Counted from the first letter of the stretch, positions 28,377 through 38,627 are shown. The stretch is DNA of 64,000 nucleotides from Bifidobacterium imperatoris (GCF_002860405.1 NZ_NMWV01000005.1:62001-126000); one strand, 5' to 3'. The notes: generated by a model not told the origin, from the letters alone. Made by a program: numbers and translations.

Positions 28377-30065
28377 TCAGCCGCTGAAGTCGACTTCACC
28401 GAGCTTTTCGATGAGCTTCATATTCTCGGAGTAGTCAACCGGGCAGGCAATGATGTCGATGCCGGAACCGGAACGCAATGCCGAACGCAGCGTGGGGTAG
28501 AGCTGGTCGGCGGATTCGATGAGATGGCCCTTGGCACCAAAGCTCATGCCAAGTTCCACCACGTCCGGATTATTGAAATCCACATATTCATGGGTGCCGT
28601 CGTGAATATCCATCTTCCACTTGATTAGGCCATAGGCTTCATCAACCCATACCAGAATCACGATGCGGGCGCCCACACGCACGGCGGTTTCGATTTCCTG
28701 CACATTCATCATGAACGAACCGTCACCCATGACCGCGAGCACCGGGCGTCCCGGATTTTCCAGCGAGGCAGCCACCGCACCCGGCAGCGTCCAGGCCATC
28801 GTAGACAGGGAGTTATCAATCACGCAGGTGTTCGAATAATACGTGGGGTAGAGACGGGCCATCCACATCTTCAAGGCACCGGTATCCACCAAAGCGATAT
28901 CGGTATCGGTTTCCATTGCACGGCGTGTATCGGCCACGATACGTTGAGGTTTCATCGGGAAGGAATCATCATCCGCATACGAAGTGTATTCGGTTTCCAG
29001 CAGCTCGTGAATCTTCGGATGCGAGACGCCGAATGTCACATGCTCCGCATGCAGTTGGGCAATCAACGCCTGCAGCGTGGCGTCGATATTGCCCATGATG
29101 TTTAATGCGGTGGAGTAATGCGCATCCGTATCTTCAATGAAGGTATTGATGTGGATGATGGTCTTATCATCATTCGGATTGATCTTCTTCGGATCGAACT
29201 GCTGGATGGAGAAGCCCACGGCAATAATCAGATCAGCCTCATCGAACGCGAAGTTCTCGTAATCATGGCGCATGAAGCCCACCACGCCGAGCGCCAGCGG
29301 AATGCGATCGGAAATCACGCCCTTGCCTTCGAACGTGGTGGCCACCGGCACATTAAGCTGCTCGGCCAAGGCCAGTAGACGGTTCTCCGCATGGCCGCGG
29401 GCCACGCCATTGCCGGCCAAGATGATCGGATGCTTGGCACCGCGAATAATGCTCACAGCGCGAGAGATCGTGTCGGCAGTAGGAGCGAAGCTCATCGGAT
29501 TCGGCAGCGGCAGCGGGTGAGCATCCTCGGGAGCGGGCATTTCGGCCACATCCTCCGGCAGAATCAAGCAAGTGGCACCCGGGCGGTTGCGCTGAGAGAT
29601 GGAGAACGCCTTTCGAACCATTTCCGGCACGGAAGCCGGTTCCACAATCATCGAAGTCCACTGGGTCAGCGGGCGGAATACAGACACCAGATCAACAATT
29701 TGATGCGATTCCTTATACAGTCGGCTCACGTTGCCTTGCGCGCAGATGGCCACCATTGGCGTGGTGCTGGCGTTCGCCTGTGCCACCGGAAGCGTCAGAT
29801 TCAGAGCGCCCGGGCCAAGGGTAGCCAGGCAAACGCCGGGTTTGCCTGTCAAATGGCCTTGCGTGGCGGCCATGAAGCCTGCACCTTGCTCATGACGGGT
29901 CAGGATGAAACGAATGCGACCGTCGCGCTCAATGGCTTCCATCAGCGGAATGTTCTCTTCGCCGGGGATGCCGTACATGGTCTCAACGCCTTCATTAACA
30001 AGACATTCCACGAACAGGTCGGCTACGGTACGGATGTGATCGGTGTTCTGAGTCGGTGTATTCAC
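28377..30065 (-). CDS. alsS: Thiamine-diphosphate acetolactate synthase, AlsS type
   Basis: Cytoplasmic enzyme (562 aa) that condenses two pyruvates to acetolactate. Three ThDP-enzyme domains are visible: N-terminal pyrimidine-binding domain with RHEQGAGFMA (catalytic Glu), central domain around PIILAGNGVARG, and C-terminal ThDP/Mg domain with GDGSFMMNVQEIETA. The C-terminal PVDYSENMKLIEKLGE resembles catabolic AlsS rather than IlvB, and no small regulatory subunit gene is adjacent. The second Mg ligand motif is VWVDEAYG, where AlsS usually has an Asn, so other ThDP decarboxylase-like activities cannot be excluded. Start GTG at 30065 has no Shine-Dalgarno sequence. Confidence 0.82.
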   Translation of the reverse strand: MNTPTQNTDHIRTVADLFVECLVNEGVETMYGIPGEENIPLMEAIERDGRIRFILTRHEQGAGFMAATQGHLTGKPGVCLATLGPGALNLTLPVAQANASTTPMVAICAQGNVSRLYKESHQIVDLVSVFRPLTQWTSMIVEPASVPEMVRKAFSISQRNRPGATCLILPEDVAEMPAPEDAHPLPLPNPMSFAPTADTISRAVSIIRGAKHPIILAGNGVARGHAENRLLALAEQLNVPVATTFEGKGVISDRIPLALGVVGFMRHDYENFAFDEADLIIAVGFSIQQFDPKKINPNDDKTIIHINTFIEDTDAHYSTALNIMGNIDATLQALIAQLHAEHVTFGVSHPKIHELLETEYTSYADDDSFPMKPQRIVADTRRAMETDTDIALVDTGALKMWMARLYPTYYSNTCVIDNSLSTMAWTLPGAVAASLENPGRPVLAVMGDGSFMMNVQEIETAVRVGARIVILVWVDEAYGLIKWKMDIHDGTHEYVDFNNPDVVELGMSFGAKGHLIESADQLYPTLRSALRSGSGIDIIACPVDYSENMKLIEKLGEVDFSG

Positions 30066-30073
30066 GCTAGGGA

Positions 30074-30079
30074 AGTCTA
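30074..30079 (-). promoter_or_regulatory. Candidate -10 element of alsS (leaderless)
   Basis: Minus-strand TAGACT ends 8 nt before the GTG start; no ribosome binding site lies between, so a leaderless message is possible. Confidence 0.3.
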
Positions 30080-30144
30080 ACAGTCGGGATATGCGAACAT
30101 CAGCAAGGCATGTTGGGTGGCAAAGAGCCTGAATGTGCCTTTTC

Positions 30145-30191
30145 CCTCACTATGTATGCATGGGAACCAAGGTGCCGCATACATAGTGAGG
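30145..30191. repeat. Palindromic element A (15-bp stem)
   Basis: Perfect 15-bp inverted repeat CCTCACTATGTATGC/GCATACATAGTGAGG with a 17-nt loop, in the divergent region between alsS and the 5'-nucleotidase gene. It shares the core CTATGTATGC with element B. Confidence 0.8.
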
Positions 30192-30205
30192 ATTCGGAGG
30201 TCTAA

Positions 30206-30256
30206 ACCGGCGCTATGTATGCGGATGCTTCGTTCGGCCGCATACATAGCGCCGGT
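30206..30256. repeat. Palindromic element B (19-bp stem)
   Basis: Perfect 19-bp inverted repeat ACCGGCGCTATGTATGCGG and its complement with a 13-nt loop, 14 bp after element A. No T-tract follows on either strand, so a standard terminator is unlikely. Confidence 0.85.
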
Positions 30257-30363
30257 TCGCGCGATTACGGTGGGGATTGCTGAGACAAAGAAGCCGCTAA
30301 GAGTTAACTTAGGCGTTGAATGGGCGTGGAAATTCATTCAACTAGCCGTCTTAGCGTAACAGT

Positions 30364-32163
30364 GTGAGCAAGGGCATGAATCGCCGGCAGTGGGCCGGCA
30401 GGCGGCCTAAGGTCGCCGTAGCGGTAATCATCGCGACTGTACTTACGATTCTTTTTGTTCCCAATGCTGTTGCTGGAGCTGCAGGAACTGTTCCTTTTTC
30501 CGGAAATGATGCCGCTACTGGCACCAGAACGGTGACCATCGCGGACATCACCGATTTCCACGGCCATATTGAACGCGGAGCGGATAATGCGGCCGCATTT
30601 ACATTGGCAGACAGCCATAATCCAGGCAATATGGTGCCTGTTTCCTCTGGCGACTTAGTAGGCGGTTCTCCATACGAGTCCGCTGTGGCTAAAGATCAGC
30701 CGACATTGGATATGGCGAAATCCTGGGGATTGACGATTTCCGCAGTCGGTAATCATGAATTCGATCGCTCGGTGGCTGACTTCAATAACCGGATTGCCTC
30801 ACCTGCTAATGGCATTGATTGGCTATGCGCTAACGTATCGGCACGCAACAAGGCACCGGGTGGCAAACTGAGTCGGGTCAAGGATTATACGATTCGAGAA
30901 GTCAATGGAAAGCGTATTGGATTCGTTGGTGCATTGACTGATGCACTGGGCTCGGTGGCTACCCCGCAAATCACGAAAGATGCTGATTTGGATGAGCGGG
31001 CGGTTGATGCAGTCAATCGAGTGGCGCATGAGCTCAAGCAATCCGGCAAGGTGGATGCGGTAGTTGCGCTGATTCATGCTGATGCCTCCGCTGCGCAAGG
31101 ATTGGGCAAGGATGTGGATGTGGTGTACACAGGCCATACGCATGCGGTGAAATACGCGCGCACGGATGGTGGAGCCCCGATTTATGAAGCCGGTAGCTTC
31201 GGACGTGCAATGGCGGTGCAGGATCTGGTCATTACCGGATACGGACGCAGATCCAGAGTTGCAGTGCAGAACGTGGATCTTGGCAATGGCACTGAACAGG
31301 CATCGTCTACAGTTCCCGGCGTGATTCGGGTGGAAGGTCTTGATGCGCATACCACGCAATCGGCTTGGATGTCTGCCGGTTCAACGGGCGAAGGCATGGT
31401 TGATCATGCCCAGCATGTGTATGCGGTTGCGCAGGCGCATGCAGCACAGGTAGGTGGCACTATTGTCGGTACGCTGGCTGCTGGTACGAATTTTGATAAG
31501 CGCATCGAAAACGGTCAGGAAGATTCAGTGGGCCGGCTGGTGGCGGATGCGAATCGCGCCATGATTCAGCGAACCCTTTATGCTGGCGAGCGTTTGCCTG
31601 TAGTCGGTTTTTCCAACGATGGCAGCCTGCGCACTGCGAAACTTGACATGGACGGCAATGGTAAGGTCAGCGTACGCGAAGTGGATTCCCTGATGGCTCT
31701 GCAGTTCAAAGCCGCACATGAAACCTTGACTGGCAAAGATCTGAAAAATGTCTTGGCTGAGCAGTTCCGATTCAAGGATGGGCAGTTGAAACGTCGGTGG
31801 ATTGGAATTTCCTCAAATGTGAGTTATCGATTTGTGGAATATCAATCAACCGAAGCGGGGGAGGAGACCCAGGATAAGGCCGGCAGCCACCCAGCAAATA
31901 CCAGTTTTGATGGTGATGATAATCATCGTGCGGTTGATATTACTGATTTGTTCATCGATGGCAAACCGATTGCTGATGATGATTTGGTGATTGCGGCATC
32001 TAACTCATATCTGCTGCAGGGTGGTGATGATTACCATGCCTTCCGCGCAGGAACGAACTATGGCGAGCTCAATATGCCATACAGTGAGCCACTGAAGCAG
32101 TACCTCGCCGCACATCCTGCGCTCGCGCCAGTAAAACTGCCACAAACCGGTATGAGGGCCTAG
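30364..32163 (+). CDS. Exported 5'-nucleotidase/2',3'-cyclic phosphodiesterase-like protein
   Basis: Metallophosphoesterase of 599 aa acting outside the membrane on nucleotides. A signal peptide (about residues 1-37, hydrophobic core VAVAVIIATVLTILFV) precedes the two-metal domain: DITDFHGHIE (about 57-66), GDLVGGSPYE, GNHEFDRSV and YTGHTHAVKY. A 5'-nucleotidase C-terminal substrate domain follows (about 360-580), including DSVGRLVADANR and LQGGDDYHAFR. The protein ends LPQTGMRA: a sortase-type LPxTG motif without the hydrophobic helix and basic tail that should follow, so wall anchoring is doubtful. The start codon is GTG-like in position (30364) with only a weak ribosome binding site upstream. 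Confidence 0.85.
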   Translation: MSKGMNRRQWAGRRPKVAVAVIIATVLTILFVPNAVAGAAGTVPFSGNDAATGTRTVTIADITDFHGHIERGADNAAAFTLADSHNPGNMVPVSSGDLVGGSPYESAVAKDQPTLDMAKSWGLTISAVGNHEFDRSVADFNNRIASPANGIDWLCANVSARNKAPGGKLSRVKDYTIREVNGKRIGFVGALTDALGSVATPQITKDADLDERAVDAVNRVAHELKQSGKVDAVVALIHADASAAQGLGKDVDVVYTGHTHAVKYARTDGGAPIYEAGSFGRAMAVQDLVITGYGRRSRVAVQNVDLGNGTEQASSTVPGVIRVEGLDAHTTQSAWMSAGSTGEGMVDHAQHVYAVAQAHAAQVGGTIVGTLAAGTNFDKRIENGQEDSVGRLVADANRAMIQRTLYAGERLPVVGFSNDGSLRTAKLDMDGNGKVSVREVDSLMALQFKAAHETLTGKDLKNVLAEQFRFKDGQLKRRWIGISSNVSYRFVEYQSTEAGEETQDKAGSHPANTSFDGDDNHRAVDITDLFIDGKPIADDDLVIAASNSYLLQGGDDYHAFRAGTNYGELNMPYSEPLKQYLAAHPALAPVKLPQTGMRA

Positions 32164-32195
32164 AAGAAAGGGGAAAACGGACCCTGTAAAACGAG

Positions 32196-32229
32196 AATGG
32201 GCTTCCCTCATTGTGGAGGGAAGCCCATT
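32196..32229. terminator. Bidirectional terminator between convergent genes
   Basis: Perfect 14-bp stem AATGGGCTTCCCTC/GAGGGAAGCCCATT with loop ATTGTG between the 5'-nucleotidase gene and the DUF349 gene. T-rich sequence on both sides is modest (ACTTTA plus side, CTCGTTTT minus side). Confidence 0.8.
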
Positions 32230-32259
32230 ACTTTAGCAAGTAGTAGTGGCTACTGCCTA

Positions 32260-33702
32260 TTACTTAATGGCGTTCAGCCACTGTTCCTTGGTGGCCTTCT
32301 CGGCCTCGAGCTTCGCCTTCTTCTTCGGATCGGACTCAGCGGCGATCTTGGCGTCGAGCTCGGCGAGCTGAGCGTTTAGCTGCTCTTCGAAGCTGGACTT
32401 ACGGGCATCGGCCTCAGGGTCGGACTGCTTCCAAGCGGCATCCTCAACGGACTTGATCTGCTTGTCCACAGCGTCTAGACGGTTCTCGATGCGGCGCATA
32501 TCCTCGCGCGGCACGTAGCCGATCTGATCCCATTCTTCCTGAATCTTGGCCAGCTCCTGACGAGCCTTCTTGGCCTCGGCATCGGTCTTGACCGGCACCA
32601 GGGCTTCAGCTTGGACCAGCAGCTCTTCCTTCTTGGCCAGATTCTCCTTCTCTGCGGTGTTCATCTGGTCGCGGTCGGCCTGGCGAGCGTTGAAGAACGC
32701 GTCCGCGGCCTCACGGAACTTGGCCCACAGCTCATCGTCCTCGTTGCGGCCTGCGCGGCCAGCCTTCTTCCAACGATCCATCAGATCGTTGAACTTGCGA
32801 GAAGTCTCGCCCCAAGCGGTGGAATCCTTGAGCTCATTGGCTTCGGCAATGATGGCTTCCTTGACTTCCTTGGCGTGGTTGCGTTCGTTGTCGCGAGCCT
32901 GAGCCCACTTGCGGCGAGCCTGGTTGAATGTGGTACGAGCTGCGGAGAAGCGCTTCCACAAGGCTTCAGCTTCCGGCTTGTCAATGCGAATAGTGGTGCG
33001 TTGGTGGTTCTGCCACTCGTCAAACAGGTTGCGGAACTTGTCTGCGGTGGAACGCCAGTTGGTGTTGTCGCCCAGGGATGCGGCCAGGGCCTCGGCCTTC
33101 TCGACAATGGCGGTGCGCTCGGCAACAGCCTTGGCAACAGCGGCCTTGCGGGCCTCGGCCAGTGCGGTCTTCTTGGCTTCGCCGGCTGCCTTAAGCTCCT
33201 CGAACTGAGCCTTCAGGGCGGCAATATCGCCCACCACAGCCGGCTCGTTGGTCTCTTCGCCCAAAAGCTTGAGAGATTCGTCAATCTCGCGAGCCTTGAC
33301 GTTCGGAGAGGTCAGACGGTTGGCGAGCAAGTCAAGCTTGGCTTTCAGATCAAGGAAGCGACGGGCGTACAGTGCCAAGGCTTCTTCCTTGGAAACATCC
33401 GGGAACTGGCCGACTTCGCGCTCGGCGTCGCCGTCCTTTACGAACACGGTGCCGTTATCGTCCACGCGGCCGAATGCCTCGGCTGCCTTGACATCCTCCT
33501 CGGAGTAGGCGGAGGTGTTGGCCGGGGCTGCAGTGTGCTGCTTGGCCGGGGTCTTCTTAGCGAATGCAGCAGGGGAGGGAGCATGCGGCTTCGGCATTGA
33601 AGCGGGAGTCGGCTTGGCCTCGCTGACCGCGGGTGCGGGTGTCGTTGCCTGCTCTTCGGTTGCAGCGGTGTTTTCGGTTTCGGTGACAGTCTCGTCGGAC
33701 AT
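32260..33702 (-). CDS. DUF349 domain protein
   Basis: Cytoplasmic, almost fully helical protein of 480 aa. After a Pro/Ala/Thr-rich N-terminal segment (about 75 aa) come several DUF349 repeats with the pattern W-x(2-5)-(R/K)-x-(L/F)-x-x-(L/W)-x-x-W-K, such as TAWGETSRKFNDLMDRWKKA and LWAKFREAADAFFNAR. Coiled-coil character is strong, with many Lys, Glu and Ala. DUF349 proteins are widespread in actinobacteria without assigned function. The ATG at 33702 follows AAGGAG by 6 nt, deciding the start. It is divergent from hisS with only about 100 bp between starts. Confidence 0.9.
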   Translation of the reverse strand: MSDETVTETENTAATEEQATTPAPAVSEAKPTPASMPKPHAPSPAAFAKKTPAKQHTAAPANTSAYSEEDVKAAEAFGRVDDNGTVFVKDGDAEREVGQFPDVSKEEALALYARRFLDLKAKLDLLANRLTSPNVKAREIDESLKLLGEETNEPAVVGDIAALKAQFEELKAAGEAKKTALAEARKAAVAKAVAERTAIVEKAEALAASLGDNTNWRSTADKFRNLFDEWQNHQRTTIRIDKPEAEALWKRFSAARTTFNQARRKWAQARDNERNHAKEVKEAIIAEANELKDSTAWGETSRKFNDLMDRWKKAGRAGRNEDDELWAKFREAADAFFNARQADRDQMNTAEKENLAKKEELLVQAEALVPVKTDAEAKKARQELAKIQEEWDQIGYVPREDMRRIENRLDAVDKQIKSVEDAAWKQSDPEADARKSSFEEQLNAQLAELDAKIAAESDPKKKAKLEAEKATKEQWLNAIK

Positions 33703-33768
33703 GGCCAGCTCCTTACAAGCGTAGTGTGAGTGAGTGGAAGCGCCTCGCATGCTGGAAAATCGCATGGC

Positions 33769-33800
33769 TTGACGCAACCCTCACCTATTATATTGATTTC
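33769..33800 (+). promoter_or_regulatory. Promoter of hisS (leaderless)
   Basis: TATATT (33789-33794) ends 6 nt before the GTG at 33801, so transcription should begin at the start codon. A TTGACG at 33769-33774 is present but at 14-bp spacing. No ribosome binding site lies before the GTG. Confidence 0.45.
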
Positions 33801-35198
33801 GTGGCTAAAGGTGCATCAATATCAGGATTCCCGGAGTGGCTCCCCTCCGAACGTGTTGTGGAGCAGCGTGTTATCGACACGCTTCGTAAGGTTTTTGAGC
33901 TCAATGGCTTCATCGGCATTGAGACGAGAGCGGTGGAAACTGGCGCTTCTCTGCTGAAAAAGGGCGAGACCAGCAAGGAGATTTATCTGCTGAGCCGTCT
34001 GCAGGAAGTCGGTCACGAATCCGACACTCCCATTGAGGAGCGTTTGGGTTTGCACTTCGATTTGACCGTGCCGCTGAGTCGGTATGTGGTCGAGCACTCG
34101 GGTGCATTGACTTTCCCGTTCAAGCGTTGGCAGATTCAGAAGGTATGGCGTGGCGAGCGTCCGCAGGAAGGTCGTTTCCGTGAGTTCGTTCAGGCGGATA
34201 TCGACGTGATTGGTGCCGGCGACCTGCCGGACCACTATGAGGTCGAGCTGCCGCTGGTCATGGTTTCCGCATTGGAAGAGCTGCGTGCATTCGGTCTGCC
34301 GAAGGCAACCGTGCACGCCAACAACCGCAAGCTTTCCGAAGGTTTCTACCGTGGCCTTGGCTTGACCGACATCGAGGGCGTGCTGCGCGAAATCGATAAG
34401 CTTGACAAGATCGGTGCCGATGAAGTGGCCCGACTGCTCACCGAGTCCTGCGGGGCTAGTGAGGCTCAGGCCCGCGCTTGCCTTGAACTCGCCGAACTGA
34501 CCGCGGCCGATGGCAAGGAACTGGCGGAAAAGTTCGATGCGCTGTGCGCCGCACATGGCATTGCACAGGATTCGGAAGCCTATGCGTTGGCTCGTCAGGG
34601 TCTCGATACGCTGGCTATGATTGTGGACGAAGCCGCTGTGATTCGCCCCGGTTCCGTGATTGCCGACCTCAAGATTGCCCGTGGCTTGGATTATTACACC
34701 GGTTCCGTCTACGAGACCTTCCTTGACGGTGCCGCATCTCTCGGCTCCATCTGCTCCGGTGGCCGTTACGACAATCTGGCCTCCCAGGGCAATCGCAAGT
34801 ACCCGGGTGTAGGCCTGTCCATCGGCTTGAGCCGACTGGTGAGTTACATGCTGCACACCGCGGGCGCTCACGCCAACCGTGTATCCCCGGCCGCCGTACT
34901 TGTGGCTGTGTGGAATGAGGAAGATCGTCCGGCTGCCAATCGTATCGCTGCCCAGCTGCGCGCTCGCGGCATCGCTACCGATGTGGCACCCACTGCAGCC
35001 AAGCTTGGTAAGCAGATCAAGTATGCGGATAAGCTCGGCATTCCGTACGTATGGTTCCCGGCCAGTGCCGCAGACAGCGAGAACGGTGAAGCCACTGGAG
35101 ACGAGGTCAAGAACATCGTCACCGGTGAGCAGGTTGCCGCTGATTGCACGTCGTGGGAGCCGGATACTGTGGTTGCCCAGCAAACCGTCGAAATCTGA
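33801..35198 (+). CDS. hisS: Histidyl-tRNA synthetase
   Basis: Class II enzyme (465 aa) charging tRNA-His in the cytoplasm. Motif 2 is visible in [21 protein letters not shown], the histidine-binding [13 protein letters not shown] stretch (HisA motif) near 310-322, and motif 3 in [11 protein letters not shown]; the C-terminal anticodon-binding domain follows. I start it at GTG 33801 ([13 protein letters not shown]), as conserved N-terminal sequence begins there and the upstream frame (from 33726) is unlike the family. There is no Shine-Dalgarno sequence. aspS follows 35 bp after the stop, the usual hisS-aspS pair. Confidence 0.95.
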   Translation: MAKGASISGFPEWLPSERVVEQRVIDTLRKVFELNGFIGIETRAVETGASLLKKGETSKEIYLLSRLQEVGHESDTPIEERLGLHFDLTVPLSRYVVEHSGALTFPFKRWQIQKVWRGERPQEGRFREFVQADIDVIGAGDLPDHYEVELPLVMVSALEELRAFGLPKATVHANNRKLSEGFYRGLGLTDIEGVLREIDKLDKIGADEVARLLTESCGASEAQARACLELAELTAADGKELAEKFDALCAAHGIAQDSEAYALARQGLDTLAMIVDEAAVIRPGSVIADLKIARGLDYYTGSVYETFLDGAASLGSICSGGRYDNLASQGNRKYPGVGLSIGLSRLVSYMLHTAGAHANRVSPAAVLVAVWNEEDRPAANRIAAQLRARGIATDVAPTAAKLGKQIKYADKLGIPYVWFPASAADSENGEATGDEVKNIVTGEQVAADCTSWEPDTVVAQQTVEI

Positions 35199-35233
35199 CG
35201 AATTCGCGCGAAAAATCGAGGAGAAACAAGACA

Positions 35234-37027
<1,794 letters not shown>

Positions 37028-37052
37028 TTTCAGATTTGAAATAGATGTCTGA

Positions 37053-37088
37053 GGAGGTTCTCCACCAATATGGAGAGCCTCCTTTTTT
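37053..37088 (+). terminator. Terminator of hisS-aspS operon
   Basis: Stem GGAGG-TT-CTCCA/TGGAG-AG-CCTCC with a 6-nt loop and a 2-nt internal mismatch, followed by TTTTTT. Confidence 0.9.
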
Positions 37089-37128
37089 GTTTGGAGATAC
37101 TTATATCAATGGGATAGGCCTTCAATGC

Positions 37129-37137
37129 TTATCCACT
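37129..37137 (+). promoter_or_regulatory. Near-consensus DnaA box beside repeat element copy 1
   Basis: TTATCCACT differs from the DnaA box TTATCCACA only at the last base and lies 15 bp before the first 19-bp unit of repeat copy 1. Confidence 0.35.
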
Positions 37138-37152
37138 GCCTTATTGTGCCTC

Positions 37153-37301
37153 CATCGTGTGGCAACTCTCTCACGGTGTGGCAATTCTCTCACGGTGTGG
37201 TAAATCTTCCACGGTGTGGTTTTGGAAAATGGCGGAATTTCAAGCTTTTTGGATTGTTGCCAAGTTCGCTAATACCACACCGTGGAGGAATTGCCACACG
37301 G
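37153..37301. repeat. Dyad-array repeat element, copy 1
   Basis: Four 19-bp units, consensus CACGGTGTGGCAATTCTCT (starts 37153, 37172, 37191, 37210), lead into a 55-bp core (37220-37274), followed by the same unit in inverted orientation (37275-37293, then a partial one to 37301). Nearly every unit contains the dyad CCAC-N3-GTGG. The whole region can fold into a large hairpin with the core as loop. The core is 52/55 identical to that of copy 2 at 38478. It fills most of the space between aspS and the nuclease-like gene. Short ORFs across it are artefacts of the repeat. Confidence 0.9.
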
Positions 37302-37334
37302 AGGAGAAAAGAAATACGCATCAAGATAATTGAG

Positions 37335-38273
37335 TCATGGCCGTTTGCCGGCATGCGCGTTGTATCGCCGACGCTCTCCGCGACGTGCGTTAACGCGCAA
37401 CTTTGGGTCGACTAAAGCACAGAATTGTTTTTGCGGCGTGCCGATTAATGGCACCTGTAAGGCGGAAGCTACATTATTTGCAAAGGCCCGCTGACCGGCT
37501 TCATTCTTCAAGTCTTCTGCGAACACCTCAATTACAATCCAACCCAAAGCGCGAAGCTCTCGACGTTTTCTTTGATCCCTTACATACTGATTTCGGAAGC
37601 GTCTATGGTGATCGCCGTCATATTCAATAGCGACTTTTCGATCCGGGTAAGCCATGTCAACAATGTATGTGTTGCCTTGGGGGTTGGTGATGCTGTAATG
37701 CATGACCGGATTCGACAGACCAAAGCGCAACAGTGCGAGGCGGGCGCGTGTCTCCTGCACGGAGTCAGACTGTTGCATGAGTTTTAGGGCTTCTTCACAA
37801 CGCTTTCTTCCTGTAACACGGTGAAAGGCCGTGAGCTTGTAGCGAAAGCTGTCGATGGAGTAACCGAATCGTCTGATTATTGCTTCGCCGAGAACTACGA
37901 GTTCAGTGAGACTAAGGTGTTGAGCGTACTGAATCCACGTATCTATGGGATGCATGCAGACTAAGCCGTTGGGAAAAGCATATGTTTCATAAGGCTGACT
38001 CCAGGTCTGGTAGCTTACGTTGCGGATACTGGACCGGTGCTGTTGTTTGCGTACCGTGATGTAGAAATCGCTGCTGGGAAGTTTGCAATGGGCCGGTCGT
38101 TCAATGGCGTATAACTCCAGGGCTGTGTGCAAGGAGAAACAGAATGGCTGTTCTGTTCTTATACGTGTGATTAAGTTCTTACAAGCATAGGCCTTAGCTG
38201 CAGCTTGCTCGGCAAGATTGCGCCTTACATAATCGTTGATTTCCCCATTGTGAATATATGCGTCGTTGCTCAT
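37335..38273 (-). CDS. DUF559 nuclease-like protein
   Basis: Protein of about 312 aa. The C-terminal domain (about 205-290) has the DUF559/very-short-patch-repair-like PD-(D/E)xK fold signature: YIVDMAYPDRKVAIEYDGDHH, then RDQRKRRELRALGWIVIEV, with Asp, Glu-x-Asp and basic residues in place. The N-terminal 180 residues resemble the AbiEi-like helical/winged region seen in actinobacterial DUF559 proteins. Nuclease activity is inferred. It is flanked on both sides by copies of the 19-bp dyad element. Start: ATG 38273 chosen; the frame is open to 38384, where the ATG would coincide with a DnaA box. No Shine-Dalgarno sequence is seen at either. Confidence 0.72.
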   Translation of the reverse strand: MSNDAYIHNGEINDYVRRNLAEQAAAKAYACKNLITRIRTEQPFCFSLHTALELYAIERPAHCKLPSSDFYITVRKQQHRSSIRNVSYQTWSQPYETYAFPNGLVCMHPIDTWIQYAQHLSLTELVVLGEAIIRRFGYSIDSFRYKLTAFHRVTGRKRCEEALKLMQQSDSVQETRARLALLRFGLSNPVMHYSITNPQGNTYIVDMAYPDRKVAIEYDGDHHRRFRNQYVRDQRKRRELRALGWIVIEVFAEDLKNEAGQRAFANNVASALQVPLIGTPQKQFCALVDPKLRVNARRGERRRYNAHAGKRP

Positions 38274-38321
38274 GCGAGCAGGATAGCGGAGTGGCATGTG
38301 TGGGAAGCGTGAAATAGAAAA

Positions 38322-38384
38322 ATGTGGATAACTATCGGTGTTTATCGGGCGATTATCGGCGTGTTGTAATTCGGTTATCCACAT
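38322..38384. promoter_or_regulatory. Inverted pair of consensus DnaA boxes with TATCGG triplet
   Basis: TGTGGATAA at 38323-38331 and TTATCCACA at 38375-38383 are perfect DnaA boxes in opposite orientation, part of an 11-bp inverted repeat (ATGTGGATAAC/GTTATCCACAT). Between them TATCGG occurs three times, starting at 38333, 38343 and 38354, about one helical turn apart. DnaA binding is expected from the consensus; the function here is unknown. Confidence 0.6.
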
Positions 38385-38429
38385 TGAATGCTTGTGACGA
38401 TATCGGCCCTAACGCTCCAACTATTCCAC

Positions 38430-38627
38430 CACGGTGTGGTAATTCTCCCACGGTGTGGCAACCTGCACACGGTGTGGTTTTGGAAAATGGCGGAATTTCA
38501 GGCTTTTTGGATTGTTGTCAAGTTCGCTAATGCCACATCGTGGAAGAATTGCCACATCGTGGAGGAATTGCCACATCGTGGAGGAATTGCCACACCGTGG
38601 AGGAATTGCCACACAGTGGGAGGATTG
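38430..38627. repeat. Dyad-array repeat element, copy 2
   Basis: Two full 19-bp units and one 10-bp partial unit (38430, 38449, 38468) precede the 55-bp core (38478-38532); five inverted units CCACATCGTGGAGGAATTG or close variants follow without gaps (starts 38533, 38552, 38571, 38590, 38609). Each inverted unit carries CCAC-N3-GTGG. Compared with copy 1, the core differs at three positions and unit numbers differ on both sides, showing expansion or contraction. Same orientation as copy 1. Confidence 0.92.

Noticed and set aside
30077..30337. Minus-strand 86-codon ORF in the alsS upstream region
   Set aside because: It is mostly formed by the two palindromes and has no ribosome binding site.
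37125..37415. Plus-strand ORF across repeat copy 1 (and similar ORFs at 38388-38652 and 38421-38633)
   Set aside because: The encoded peptides just repeat the 19-bp unit in translation and lack ribosome binding sites; the repeat element explains them.
37153..38627. CRISPR array
   Set aside because: Units are contiguous at 19-bp period with no unique spacers, units occur in both orientations around a core, and no cas gene is present.
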